Notes: generated from the letters alone by a model not told the origin. A stretch of DNA of 64,000 bases from Spongiimicrobium salis (GCF_043678055.1 NZ_JBHEQA010000005.1:186001-250000); one strand, 5' to 3'; positions 35,958-45,461 are shown, counted from the stretch's first letter. Program-made: numbers and translations.

Positions 35958-38363
35958 TTAGTTTCTCAATGGTTTCCCTGTTTTTAACATATGTTGAATC
36001 CTTTCCAAAGTTTTGCGTTCGGTACAAAGCGATAGGAAGGCTTCTCGTTCAATATCCAATAAATATTGTTCTGTGACCAATGTGGGTTCCGATAAATCCC
36101 CTCCGGCCATGACATAGGCCAATTTATTGGCTATTTTCTGATCGTGGGCGCTAATGTAACGGCTTGCTTCCATAGCATCCGTACCTACTAAAAACATTCC
36201 TAAGGCCTGTTTTCCCAGTACCTTCACATCTTTTCTTCTAGGGGGTTGGGTATAGCCTGCTTCCGCCATTAATTTTGCATGGGCTTTGGCCATTGCGATT
36301 TGACGGTCTTTATTGACTACGACAATGTCTTTTCCTTTCTGGAGAATACCCAGGTCATAAGCTTCATAGGCAGATGTGGATACTTTTGCCATTCCAATCG
36401 TTAAAAAGTATTCTTGCAATACATTGAGCTCCACATCATTTTTCTTAAAAGTATCTGCTGCACGTAGGGCGAATTCCTTAGAGCCACCGCCACCAGGTAT
36501 GACACCTACACCAAACTCTACTAGACCAATGTATGTTTCCGCTGCTGCAACAACTTTATCCGCATGCATAGAAAGTTCACAACCCCCACCTAACGTCATC
36601 CCATGGGGGGCAGAAACAGTAGGAATTGAAGAGTAACGCATACGCATCATGGTATCTTGGAACATTTTAATGGCCATGTTCAATTCATCGTATTCTTGCT
36701 CTACAGCCATCATGAAAATCATACCAATATTGGCGCCCACCGAGAAATTGGCAGCTTGATTTCCAACAACCAATCCTTGAAAATCTTTTTCGGCCATATC
36801 GATCGCTTTGTTCAATCCGGCTAGAACATCCCCGCCAATCGTATTCATTTTGGATTGGAATTCCACATTGAGAATACCATCGCCCAAATCTTCTACCACC
36901 ACACCACTGTTTTTAAAGACCTCTGTGGTTTTTCTGATATTATCCAGGATAATAAACGCATCTTGCCCAGGTACTTTTTGCATTTCCTTTTTGGGGATAT
37001 CATAAAAATACGTGGCTCCATCTTTTACCGAATAAAATGAGGTCATCCCGGCTGCCAACATTTCTCCGATCCAAGCCGCAGGTTCCTGTCCTTCCTCTTT
37101 CATTATGGCAAGCGCTGCTTCTACACCAATGGCATCCCATATTTGAAATGGACCGTGTTCCCATCCGAAACCAGCTTTCATGGCATCGTCTATTTTATAC
37201 AGCTCATCTGTGATTTCAGGAATGCGATGGGAAACATAAGCAAACAATGCAGCAAAACTTTTTCTGTAAAAAGCACCGGCTTTATCTTTTCCGCCTACCA
37301 ATACCTTAAAACGGTCAACTACATTGTCAATCGTTTTAGTAAGTTCCAAAGTGGCAAAACTTGCTTTCTTCTTTGCACGATAATCCAATGTTTCCAGATC
37401 AAGCGAGAGGATCTCACTCTTTCCGTCATTGTTCTTTACCTTTTTATAAAAACCCTGTCCCGATTTACTGCCCAGCCATTTGTTTTCCATCATGGTGTTA
37501 ATGAAATCTGGCAATTGAAACAAGGCTATTTTTTCATCATCCGGGCAATTTTCAGCAATGCCATTGGCAACGTGAACCAAGGTATCCAACCCCACGACAT
37601 CAACAGTCCTAAAGGTTGCCGACTTTGGACGACCAATAACGGGTCCGGATAATTTGTCAACTTCTTCAATGGTCATTCCAAGATCTTTCACCATGTGGAA
37701 AAGACTTTGGATGCTAAAGATCCCAATTCTATTTCCTATAAAAGCAGGGGTGTCTTTGGCCACTACACTGGTTTTGCCCAAAAATTGTTCGCCATAGCCA
37801 TTTAGGAAATCCAGTACTTCCGGAGAAGTCTTTGGACCAGGAATGATTTCAAATAATTTTAAATAGCGCGCCGGATTAAAAAAGTGTGTTCCACAGAAAT
37901 GCTTCTGAAAATCCTCACTTCTTCCATCACTCATAAATTTAATGGGAATACCCGAAGTATTGGAAGTAATTAAAGTACCTGGAGTCCTGTGTTTTTCCAG
38001 ATTTTCAAAAACCTGCTGTTTAATATCCAGACGCTCAACAACAACTTCAATGATCCAATCTACATGAGCTATTTTAGCAATATCATCCTCTAAATTTCCC
38101 GTGGTGATACGACTGGCAAATTTTTGATGATAAATAGGGGATGGTTTTGATTTTAGTGCAGTTTTAAGAGAATCGTTAACCAGACGATTACGAACGGTTT
38201 TATGTTCTAATGTTAAGCCTTTTGCTTTTTCCTTATCGGTAAGGTCTCTGGGAACAATGTCCAATAATAAAACTTCTACTCCAATATTGGCAAAATGGCA
38301 TGCTATACCACTTCCCATAATTCCGGAACCTATAACTGCTACTTTTTTAATGTGCTTATTCAT
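35958..38363 (-). CDS. Bifunctional 3-hydroxyacyl-CoA dehydrogenase/enoyl-CoA hydratase
   Basis: This multifunctional protein hydrates enoyl-CoA and oxidises 3-hydroxyacyl-CoA. The 801 residues have the dehydrogenase first: Rossmann motif VIGSGIMGSGIACHFANIG at the N-terminus, then HFFNPARYLKLFEIIPGP and DVVGLDTLVHVANG. The hydratase/isomerase (crotonase) domain lies in the C-terminal half, with VGNQAANFSVGANIGMIFM and APHGMTLGGGCELSMHAD. This order is the reverse of E. coli FadB and resembles FadN of Bacillus. It starts 27 bp after the MarR gene. Confidence 0.93.
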   Translation of the reverse strand: MNKHIKKVAVIGSGIMGSGIACHFANIGVEVLLLDIVPRDLTDKEKAKGLTLEHKTVRNRLVNDSLKTALKSKPSPIYHQKFASRITTGNLEDDIAKIAHVDWIIEVVVERLDIKQQVFENLEKHRTPGTLITSNTSGIPIKFMSDGRSEDFQKHFCGTHFFNPARYLKLFEIIPGPKTSPEVLDFLNGYGEQFLGKTSVVAKDTPAFIGNRIGIFSIQSLFHMVKDLGMTIEEVDKLSGPVIGRPKSATFRTVDVVGLDTLVHVANGIAENCPDDEKIALFQLPDFINTMMENKWLGSKSGQGFYKKVKNNDGKSEILSLDLETLDYRAKKKASFATLELTKTIDNVVDRFKVLVGGKDKAGAFYRKSFAALFAYVSHRIPEITDELYKIDDAMKAGFGWEHGPFQIWDAIGVEAALAIMKEEGQEPAAWIGEMLAAGMTSFYSVKDGATYFYDIPKKEMQKVPGQDAFIILDNIRKTTEVFKNSGVVVEDLGDGILNVEFQSKMNTIGGDVLAGLNKAIDMAEKDFQGLVVGNQAANFSVGANIGMIFMMAVEQEYDELNMAIKMFQDTMMRMRYSSIPTVSAPHGMTLGGGCELSMHADKVVAAAETYIGLVEFGVGVIPGGGGSKEFALRAADTFKKNDVELNVLQEYFLTIGMAKVSTSAYEAYDLGILQKGKDIVVVNKDRQIAMAKAHAKLMAEAGYTQPPRRKDVKVLGKQALGMFLVGTDAMEASRYISAHDQKIANKLAYVMAGGDLSEPTLVTEQYLLDIEREAFLSLCTERKTLERIQHMLKTGKPLRN

Positions 38364-38390
38364 TGAAAACGTATGAATTAATTGTTGTCG

Positions 38391-38828
38391 TTAATAAATT
38401 TTCTTTTCTATAATGAGTTTGTTGATCGTTTCAGTGACTTCAAAAAAATGTTCCAGTTTTTGATCTGAAATGTGTTCTTTGACGGTATTATTGAAACGCA
38501 TCACGACATCTTTTGATATTTTTCGTTTTTCCAATCCGAAGGGAGTTAAATGAATCAGTACACCTCTTCCATCCTTAGGATTTGGTTTTCGTTCAATAAG
38601 CCCCTTTTCTTCCATGCTTTTAAGTACCCTGGATAGACTTGTTGCTTCCATACCCATCTTTGGACCTAAGGCCGTGGAGGGAGTTCCAGTTTTTGGATCA
38701 ATACTGAGCATGGTAAAACCAATAGCCATGGTAGTATCAAAATTCTTGGCCTCTTCATTGTACATTCGTGCAACAGCTTGCCATGTGGCACGTAGTGCAT
38801 AATCAATAGTAATGTCTGTCATATTCAT
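38391..38828 (-). CDS. MarR-family transcriptional regulator
   Basis: This is a 145-residue winged-helix dimeric regulator. The wHTH region reads GPKMGMEATSLSRVLKSMEE followed by KGLIERKPNPKDGRGVLIHL, which contains the wing DGRG motif. It heads the cluster HAD/ECH, thiolase, acyl-CoA dehydrogenase and is therefore probably the repressor of these genes, with a fatty acyl-CoA as the likely inducer (inference). A perfect 30-bp palindrome lies 25 bp upstream of its ATG, directly next to a -7 box, so self-regulation is likely. Confidence 0.9.
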   Translation of the reverse strand: MNMTDITIDYALRATWQAVARMYNEEAKNFDTTMAIGFTMLSIDPKTGTPSTALGPKMGMEATSLSRVLKSMEEKGLIERKPNPKDGRGVLIHLTPFGLEKRKISKDVVMRFNNTVKEHISDQKLEHFFEVTETINKLIIEKKIY

Positions 38829-38841
38829 TTATATGAGATAT

Positions 38842-38849
38842 CAAATATA
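38842..38849 (-). promoter_or_regulatory. -7 box of the marR-fad operon
   Basis: TATATTTG on the minus strand matches TAnnTTTG. It lies 13 nt before the marR ATG and 3 bp from the palindrome at 38853-38882. No TTTG-like -33 box is present, because the palindrome occupies that region. Confidence 0.7.
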
Positions 38850-38852
38850 CGA

Positions 38853-38882
38853 AAAATTTATTATGCATGCATAATAAATTTT
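38853..38882. promoter_or_regulatory. 30-bp perfect palindrome, probable MarR operator
   Basis: The half-site AAAATTTATTATGCA is followed directly by its exact reverse complement, giving 30 bp without mismatch or spacer and a core of ATGCATGCAT. It lies immediately upstream of the marR -7 box, where bound protein would block RNA polymerase. MarR proteins bind such palindromes next to their own genes. Binding itself is inferred. Confidence 0.75.
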
Positions 38883-38988
38883 GAGATTTATTAAAACAAT
38901 GATGAGGGAACTACGACCTTTTTTTTGCAGAAAATTCAACAAACAACGCGCACTTCCAGAACCTAAGGGTCAAGTTCAATGTTTTGAT

Positions 38989-39028
38989 TATCAGAATGAT
39001 GCATATTTTTTTATGCATCATCCTGATA
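38989..39028 (-). terminator. Hairpin after the acyl-CoA ligase gene
   Basis: Sixteen-base arms at 38989-39004 and 39013-39028 enclose an 8-base loop. The only non-Watson-Crick position is a G-U pair in minus-strand RNA (A-C in plus-strand RNA), which indicates the minus strand as the functional one. It begins 31 bp after the acyl-CoA ligase stop. No T-run follows, so its terminator role is probable only. The arms share the ATGCAT core of the marR palindrome. Confidence 0.55.
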
Positions 39029-39058
39029 GGTCAATAGTCGCGAATTCCAAAATAGCTA

Positions 39059-40831
39059 TTAATGCTGATAAATATCGTTGTACAATGAAATGTACTTTTG
39101 TTTTACAATTTTTCGCTTTAATTTCATTGTAGGGGTAAGGTGTCCGGCATCAATGCTCCAGATATCTGGGGTTAATCTAAATTGCTTTACTTTTTCCCAT
39201 TTGGCGAAATTTTCATTTGCCGAATCAACCTCTTGTTGGTAGCGGGCGATTACGGTTTCATTCTGAACCAAGTCTCCCAGGTTCTCATAGGCAATATTAT
39301 TTTTCTTGGCCCAGCTTTCCAGAAATTCAAACTCAGGCTGTACTATTGCTGCAGGCATTTTTTCACCTTCACCGACCACCATGATCTGTTCAATGAATCG
39401 GGATTGTTTAAATCTGTTTTCGAGCAATTGGGGCGCCACGTATTTGCCTCCAGAGGTTTTGAACATTTCTTTTTTACGATCGGTAATTTTCAAAAACCCG
39501 TCACTGTCAATTTCTCCGATATCGCCTGTGTGGAAATATCCATCTTTTAATACCTCTGCGGTTTTCTCCGGATCTTTATAATATCCCATCATTACTTGGG
39601 GCCCTTTGACACATATTTCACCATCTTCGGCAATCTTAATCTCGGTTTGATCCAACAGTTTACCTACCGTTCCTATTCTAAAACCTCGGTTGCGCATGTC
39701 GTTAACCGAAAGCACAGGAGAAGTTTCTGTTAAGCCATAGCCTTCCATTACAGGTAGTCCGGCCGCATTGAAAATACGGGCCAACCTTGGTTGCAAGGCT
39801 GCACTTCCTGAAGAAATGGATCTTAAATTTCCACCAAGGCCTTCACTCCACTTACTAAAAATAAGCTTCCGGGCCAAGCCTAATTTTTTCTCATACCACC
39901 ATCCATTTTTTCCATAAGGCTCATATTGTAAACCTACCTCAACGGCCCAGAAAAATAATTTTTTCTTGATTCCTGTCAAAGCCGTCCCTTTAGCAATGAT
40001 TTTGTCATACACTTTTTCCAAGAGTCTGGGAACGGCAGTCATGACATGGGGTTGTACTTCCTTTAAATTATCGCTGATCTTATCCATGGATTCCGCAAAG
40101 TATATGGAAACCCCCTGATACAAATAGAGGTACATCATCATGCGCTCATAGATATGGCATACGGGCAAGAAACTCAATGCCCTGGCATGCTCATTTACCT
40201 CAGGCAATCTTTTGGAACTTTCAAGGGCATTGCTCACTACATTATGATGGGACAACATTACACCTTTAGGCCTCCCTGTAGTACCTGAAGTATAAATAAT
40301 GGTCGCAAGATCCATGGGGTCTACAGCATTTTTCAGTTTTTCCACTTCCTCCTGGTTCGCCGTATCTGCTCCTAATTCCAATACCTCCTGCCAATTTTTA
40401 CAATTGCCCAGCTCATCAAAGCTATATACTTCCTTTAAGGACGGAACATTGGCCTTAATTGCAGCTACTTTTGCATGTACTTCGGTACAAGAGACAAAGC
40501 AATAACTTGCTCCTGAATGATTTAATACATACTCATAATCTTCTTGGGATATGGTAGGATAGATAGGGACGTTTTGGGCGCCTAATTGCAATATGCCAAT
40601 ATCCATAATATTCCATTCCGTTCTATTGGTCATGGCTATGAGTGCAATTTTATCATTTGGTTGTACTCCTAGACGCAACAGGCCGCGGCTAATGGCATTG
40701 GCTTTGTCTACCAATTCTTGGGATGAAGTCTTTACCCATTCCCCATTGTATTTCGTGGCCAGGGAATCTTTTAAATTAAATTGCTCCAATTGATAGTATG
40801 GAAAATCGAATAGTCTAGTAATCTGCTGCAT
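39059..40831 (-). CDS. Long-chain acyl-CoA ligase (AMP-forming)
   Basis: This enzyme activates fatty acids to acyl-CoA and so feeds the beta-oxidation genes that follow. The 590 residues show the AMP-binding motif IIYTSGTTGRPKGVMLSHHN (about 175-195), the linker motif VMEGYGLTETSPVLS, YFHTGDIGEIDSDGFLKITD and the C-terminal catalytic Lys region TPTMKLKRKIV. The size matches the bubblegum/FadD15-like long-chain ligases of about 600 residues. It is upstream of marR on the same strand, with 230 bp and a hairpin between, so it is probably a separate transcript of the same pathway. Confidence 0.9.
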   Translation of the reverse strand: MQQITRLFDFPYYQLEQFNLKDSLATKYNGEWVKTSSQELVDKANAISRGLLRLGVQPNDKIALIAMTNRTEWNIMDIGILQLGAQNVPIYPTISQEDYEYVLNHSGASYCFVSCTEVHAKVAAIKANVPSLKEVYSFDELGNCKNWQEVLELGADTANQEEVEKLKNAVDPMDLATIIYTSGTTGRPKGVMLSHHNVVSNALESSKRLPEVNEHARALSFLPVCHIYERMMMYLYLYQGVSIYFAESMDKISDNLKEVQPHVMTAVPRLLEKVYDKIIAKGTALTGIKKKLFFWAVEVGLQYEPYGKNGWWYEKKLGLARKLIFSKWSEGLGGNLRSISSGSAALQPRLARIFNAAGLPVMEGYGLTETSPVLSVNDMRNRGFRIGTVGKLLDQTEIKIAEDGEICVKGPQVMMGYYKDPEKTAEVLKDGYFHTGDIGEIDSDGFLKITDRKKEMFKTSGGKYVAPQLLENRFKQSRFIEQIMVVGEGEKMPAAIVQPEFEFLESWAKKNNIAYENLGDLVQNETVIARYQQEVDSANENFAKWEKVKQFRLTPDIWSIDAGHLTPTMKLKRKIVKQKYISLYNDIYQH

Positions 40832-41194
40832 ATAGGTGTTATGAAATAAGTCGAAAAAAATGAATCGTATTTATACGATTGCATCCAATAAATTGCAATT
40901 AAATAGCTGTAACGGGATGCTAGTGTTTCGCAAAATAGGAAAAGGAAATGGGATTTTAAAACAAGCTTGCTAAAAAACAGGGGAAATTATTGAAGATTAA
41001 CCCAATAAAATCCTTTCAATTTTTGAATAATTCAATACTTCAAATTTCGCTTTTCTGTGTTATTGAAGGAGATAAGGTTTAACATTTCCCTTAAAAAACA
41101 GTAATGTTTCTGTTTGTTTTCAGAGATCTGTGCTGGCTAAGAATGGGAATTTTGTTGATGGTACGGCTAAGTATAATTACCCTTTAATGTTAGT
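40832..41194. other. 363-bp intergenic region between nudK and the acyl-CoA ligase gene
   Basis: No credible gene is visible in this stretch. The only clear element is the inverted repeat at 40863-40880. The rest is AT-rich sequence that must contain the nudK transcript end and the acyl-CoA ligase promoter; neither shows a convincing consensus on inspection. Confidence 0.6.
40863..40880. promoter_or_regulatory. Inverted repeat upstream of the acyl-CoA ligase gene
   Basis: AATCGTAT, a TT spacer and ATACGATT form an 18-bp inverted repeat 32 bp before the start codon. Size and position fit an operator for a dimeric regulator. It does not resemble the marR palindrome, so a different regulator would be needed. 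Confidence 0.45.
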
Positions 41195-41776
41195 TTATAT
41201 AATCCCTTCCAGTTTTATGTATTGCAGCAGTAAGATGGTCTTTGCATCTTTAATTTCACCTGTTTTTACCATTTGCATCGCTTCATTGATATGAAGCTTT
41301 AAAACTTCAATATTCTCAGATTCTTCATCTACGCCACCGCCATCACTTATTTTCATGGCATCGGTGTATTCCGCGATAAAAAAATAAAGAATCTCGGTCA
41401 CGGAGCCAGGGGACATATAAGCTTCAAAAACGCGTTTGACGGAAGCAATTTTAAAGCCAGTTTCTTCCTCAGTTTCTCTGCGGATGGCATCCTCAGGATT
41501 CTCATCGTCCAGTAGGCCTGCACAGGCCTCGATCATCATTCCGGAAGGATTGCCATTGATATAGGTGGGCAATCTAAATTGCCGGGTTAAGATAATGGTA
41601 CTGTCCTTACTATTGTACAGTAAAATAGCTGCACCATTTCCTCGATCATAAGCCTCGCGTTCTTGACGATCCCAACTTCCATCTTTTTTTTGATAATCAT
41701 AGGTGAATTTCCGAAGACTGTACCAATTGTCAGACAAGAGTTTGGATTGCACATTTTTTATAGGTTCATTTTTCAT
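41195..41776 (-). CDS. nudK: NUDIX hydrolase, NudK/GDP-mannose pyrophosphatase-like
   Basis: This is a nucleotide-sugar pyrophosphatase-type NUDIX enzyme of 193 residues, the size of E. coli NudK. The NUDIX box region is AGLLDDENPEDAIRRE followed by TEEETGF, with the metal-binding Glu cluster present. Other family marks are the preceding LTRQFRLPTYINGNPSG and the later AYMSPGSVTEILYFFIAEY. It probably hydrolyses GDP-mannose or a related substrate. It follows purL by 10 bp and is likely co-transcribed with it. Confidence 0.85.
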   Translation of the reverse strand: MKNEPIKNVQSKLLSDNWYSLRKFTYDYQKKDGSWDRQEREAYDRGNGAAILLYNSKDSTIILTRQFRLPTYINGNPSGMMIEACAGLLDDENPEDAIRRETEEETGFKIASVKRVFEAYMSPGSVTEILYFFIAEYTDAMKISDGGGVDEESENIEVLKLHINEAMQMVKTGEIKDAKTILLLQYIKLEGII

Positions 41777-41786
41777 GGCTTGGGTT

Positions 41787-44700
41787 CTACTCCTTAGTTA
41801 TCCACTTTCTGGCATTTACAAAAGCCGTTAACCACGGAGAAACTTGATCTTCCCTATCTTTGGGATAATGCGCCCAGTTCCATGGAAAAGTAGAACGTTC
41901 AATATGCGGCATTGTTACCAAATGACGTCCTGTCTTATCACATAACATGGCGGTATTATAATGACTTCCATTAGGATTTGCCGGATAGGTCTCATAGCCA
42001 TATTTTGCCACAATAGCGTATTGCTCTTCCGGCATGGGTAAATTGAACTTCCCTTCACCATGCGAAATCCATACGCCCAGTGTACTTCCTTCCAGAGACG
42101 ATAACATGACAGAATTGTTCTTTTGAATGGTTACCGAAGTAAAATTGCTCTCGTGCTTGCCAGAGTCATTATAGGTCATTTTAGATAAGTGTTCATGCTC
42201 TGGATTAATGAGGTCTAGTTCCAAAAAGAGCTGACATCCATTGCAAATTCCCACAGATAGGGTGTCCGGACGGGCAAAAAAGTTCTTTAAGGCGGTATTG
42301 GCTTTCTCATTGTATTTGAATGCTCCTGCCCAACCTTTTGCGCTGCCCAAAACATCGGAATTGGAAAATCCGCCGACCGCTCCTATAAATTGAATATCCT
42401 CTAGTGTTTCACGTCCGGAAATCAAATCTGTCATATGAACATCCTTAACATCAAAACCTGCCAAATACATCGCATTGGCCATTTCCCGCTCAGAATTACT
42501 TCCTTTTTCGCGAAGGATGGCTGCTTTGGGTCTAGAAGTACCTGTTTGTGGAAGCTTTCCGCTAAACGAAGAGGGGAAGCTATACGTTAAAGGTTGTACT
42601 TTATAGTTGTCGTATCGATCTTGTGCCAGGTTATTGGCTGTCTGTTTGCTATCTAATAAAAAGGAAGTTTTATACCAAGTATCGCGGAGCGAAGTGACAT
42701 TTAAACCCATTTCCATTCCTGCATTCCTTATGGTCAGTGTAGGTTCAGAGACTACAGTTCCCATTTTTACAAAGGCTAGCTGTGCCTTATTTAGGACAGT
42801 TTCTACTGTTGCGTCATCCTTAGCCTGGAACACAATACCGGCATTTTCTGCGAATAGTACTTTTATAGTATCGGTTTCTCCCAAACCAGAGATATCCAAT
42901 GAGGCTCCTAGATCAACATCGGCAAAACAAAGCTCCAACAAGCTAGTGATCAAGCCACCGGAAGCAACGTCGTGCCCTGCCAAAATTTGTCCATCTACGA
43001 TAAGACTTTGCAAGGTGTTGAACACGCTTTTTACGTAGGCCGCATCCTCAACATTGGGAGCCTCGCTGCCTATGACGTTTAAAACTTGCCCAAAAGAAGA
43101 CCCTCCTAATTTATAGTCGTCCTTAGAGATATTGATATAATAGATAGAACCGCCCTTTTTTTGTAATACGGGTTCTACAATTTTTGAAATAGTATTGCAA
43201 TTGCCCGCAGCCGATATGATTACCGTTCCAGGAGCTATTACCTCTGCATCTGGGTATTTTTGTTTCATGGAGAGGGAATCCTTCCCGGTGGGAACATTGA
43301 TGCCTAAAGCTATGGCAAAATCGGATATCGCCTCCACAGCAGTGTACAAACGGGCATCTTCTCCCTCATTTTTGCAAGGCCACATCCAGTTGGCAGATAA
43401 AGAGATTCCTTGCAAGCCATTTTTTAAAGGAGCCCAGATGATATTGGTCAAGGCCTCCGTAATACTATTTCTGCTACCGGCAACAGGGTCAATTAACCCA
43501 GAAATGGGTGAGTGTCCTATGGCAGTTGCAATGCCTTCCTTTCCTTTATAATCCAAAGCCATCGCGCCACAATTATTTAGAGGAAGTTGTAACGGTCCAA
43601 CACACTGTTGTTTGGCCACCAATCCTCCCACGCAACGATCTACCTTGTTCGTAAGCCAATCTTTACAGGCAACGGCCTCTAATTGCAATACCTGGTCCAA
43701 ATAGTTATGAAAGTATTCCAATGTATAGGTAGCATCACTGTAATTCCGAGTGATCGTTTTGTCTTTGAGTATTGTTTTTGGGGAACTTCCAAACATATCG
43801 GACAACTGTAAGTCCATAGGTTTTTGTCCCGTAGTTTCTGATTCAAAAGTAAACCTATGATCTCCTGTAACATCACCAACTTCATAGATTGGGGAACGTT
43901 CCCGTTCCGCAATACGCTGTAGCGTGGCAATATCATTCTTACCAATCACCAATCCCATGCGTTCTTGGGACTCGTTACCAATAATTTCCTTTGCAGAAAG
44001 GGTGGGGTCGCCCACTGGAAGTTTGTCTAAATCTATTTTTCCACCCGTATCTTCTACCAGTTCCGAAAGGCAATTTAAATGGCCTCCCGCACCATGGTCG
44101 TGAATGGAAACAATTAAGTTTTCCTCACTTTCTACCAGTCCGCGAACCGCATTGGCTGCTCTTTTTTGCATTTCGGGATTGGATCGTTGTATGGCATTCA
44201 ATTCTATGGCCGCGCTAAAGGCTCCTGTATCTGCACTGGACACTGCAGCACCTCCCATGCCTATTCGGTAATTGTCCCCACCGAGAATAACGATTTTATC
44301 TCCGGTTTTTGGAGTATCCTTAAGGGCTTGTTCCGCTTTTCCGTATCCAATACCTCCCGCTTGCATGATTACCTTGTCAAAGCCTAGTTTGCGCCCATTA
44401 CCATGGTGATTTTCTTCTTGATGCTCAAAAGTTAACACGGAACCACTGATCAATGGCTGTCCAAATTTATTGCCAAAATCAGAAGCTCCATTGGAGGCTT
44501 TAATAAGGATATCCATTGGGGTTTGATACAGCCATTTTCGTTCTGGCATTCCTTTTTCCCAAGGCCTATTTTCTTCCAAACGGGAATAAGAGGTCATGTA
44601 TACGGCAGTTCCTGCTAAAGGAATAGATCCTTTTCCCCCTGCCAAGCGATCTCGTATTTCTCCCCCAGATCCCGTGGCAGCTCCGTTAAAAGGTTCCACG

Positions 44701-45461
44701 GTGGTTGGAAAGTTATGGGTCTCCGCTTTTAACGATATCACGGATTCATATTCCTTTTCAGTGTAGAAATCCGGTTTATCTGCTGTCTTAGGTGCAAATT
44801 GAGTCACTTTGGGTCCTTTGATGAAGGCGACATTATCTTTATATGCAGAAACGATTTCATTTGGATTTTGCTGCGATGTTTTTTTGATGAGCTTAAAAAG
44901 GGATGTAGGTTTTTCTTCTCCATCAATGACAAAACTGCCATTGAAAATTTTATGCCGGCAATGTTCGGAATTCACTTGACTAAAACCAAAAACTTCAGAA
45001 TCCGTTAATTTGCGACCTATTTTACGGCTCACTTCCTCTAAATAATGTACTTCTTCCGTACTTAGGGCGAGTCCTTCCTCCTCATTAAAATCAACAATGG
45101 AATCAATTTCCAGAATAGGTTCAGGAGCAATTTCAATACTAAAAACGTCTTGGTCCAGACCCTCATATTTGTGAAAAAGCATGGGGTCAAAATTAGTATC
45201 TTCTTTATGGGAGGCCCTGAATTCCTCAATGCGGAGAATTCCCGAAATTCCCATATTCTGTGTAATTTCAGTAGCATTGGTACTCCAGGGGGTAATCATG
45301 GCGGCCCGAGGTCCAACAAAAAAGGCGTCCAAAGACGCCACGTTTATTTTAGGTTGGTTGCCGAACAACCATGTCAATTTTGAAATAGTCTCCTGTGAAA
45401 GTTCCTGATTGGTTTGGACCGCAAAAACTTTGATAGCTACGTCCCCGAAGAAATGAATCAT
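41787..45461 (-). CDS. purL: Phosphoribosylformylglycinamidine synthase
   Basis: This large-type single-chain enzyme of purine synthesis makes FGAM from FGAR, ATP and glutamine. The 1224 residues show the FGAM synthase signature SEVFGFSQVNSEHCRHKIFN, split as SEVFGFSQVNSEH and CRHKIFN, the duplicated PurM-like ATP-binding domains (KAETHNFPTTVEPFNGAATG; GKDSLSMKQKYPDAE), and a C-terminal glutamine amidotransferase domain (ILREKGSNSEREMANAMYLA) with the nucleophile Cys in GICNGCQLFLELD (near 1073) and the late His region SHGEGKFNLP. The length is slightly short of the roughly 1290 residues usual in gamma-proteobacteria but normal for Bacteroidota. A -7 box lies 31 nt upstream. Confidence 0.97.
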   Translation of the reverse strand: MIHFFGDVAIKVFAVQTNQELSQETISKLTWLFGNQPKINVASLDAFFVGPRAAMITPWSTNATEITQNMGISGILRIEEFRASHKEDTNFDPMLFHKYEGLDQDVFSIEIAPEPILEIDSIVDFNEEEGLALSTEEVHYLEEVSRKIGRKLTDSEVFGFSQVNSEHCRHKIFNGSFVIDGEEKPTSLFKLIKKTSQQNPNEIVSAYKDNVAFIKGPKVTQFAPKTADKPDFYTEKEYESVISLKAETHNFPTTVEPFNGAATGSGGEIRDRLAGGKGSIPLAGTAVYMTSYSRLEENRPWEKGMPERKWLYQTPMDILIKASNGASDFGNKFGQPLISGSVLTFEHQEENHHGNGRKLGFDKVIMQAGGIGYGKAEQALKDTPKTGDKIVILGGDNYRIGMGGAAVSSADTGAFSAAIELNAIQRSNPEMQKRAANAVRGLVESEENLIVSIHDHGAGGHLNCLSELVEDTGGKIDLDKLPVGDPTLSAKEIIGNESQERMGLVIGKNDIATLQRIAERERSPIYEVGDVTGDHRFTFESETTGQKPMDLQLSDMFGSSPKTILKDKTITRNYSDATYTLEYFHNYLDQVLQLEAVACKDWLTNKVDRCVGGLVAKQQCVGPLQLPLNNCGAMALDYKGKEGIATAIGHSPISGLIDPVAGSRNSITEALTNIIWAPLKNGLQGISLSANWMWPCKNEGEDARLYTAVEAISDFAIALGINVPTGKDSLSMKQKYPDAEVIAPGTVIISAAGNCNTISKIVEPVLQKKGGSIYYINISKDDYKLGGSSFGQVLNVIGSEAPNVEDAAYVKSVFNTLQSLIVDGQILAGHDVASGGLITSLLELCFADVDLGASLDISGLGETDTIKVLFAENAGIVFQAKDDATVETVLNKAQLAFVKMGTVVSEPTLTIRNAGMEMGLNVTSLRDTWYKTSFLLDSKQTANNLAQDRYDNYKVQPLTYSFPSSFSGKLPQTGTSRPKAAILREKGSNSEREMANAMYLAGFDVKDVHMTDLISGRETLEDIQFIGAVGGFSNSDVLGSAKGWAGAFKYNEKANTALKNFFARPDTLSVGICNGCQLFLELDLINPEHEHLSKMTYNDSGKHESNFTSVTIQKNNSVMLSSLEGSTLGVWISHGEGKFNLPMPEEQYAIVAKYGYETYPANPNGSHYNTAMLCDKTGRHLVTMPHIERSTFPWNWAHYPKDREDQVSPWLTAFVNARKWITKE

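Noticed and set aside
37143..37652. A 169-codon frame antisense to the HAD/ECH fusion gene.
   Set aside because: It is fully inside a complete beta-oxidation gene on the other strand; its Phe/Ile-rich translation is typical of antisense frames in AT-rich genes.
38881..39132. An 83-codon plus-strand frame between marR and the acyl-CoA ligase gene.
   Set aside because: It begins with TTG inside the marR palindrome, runs through the hairpin at 38989-39028 and into the ligase gene on the opposite strand. The sequence has no coding character.
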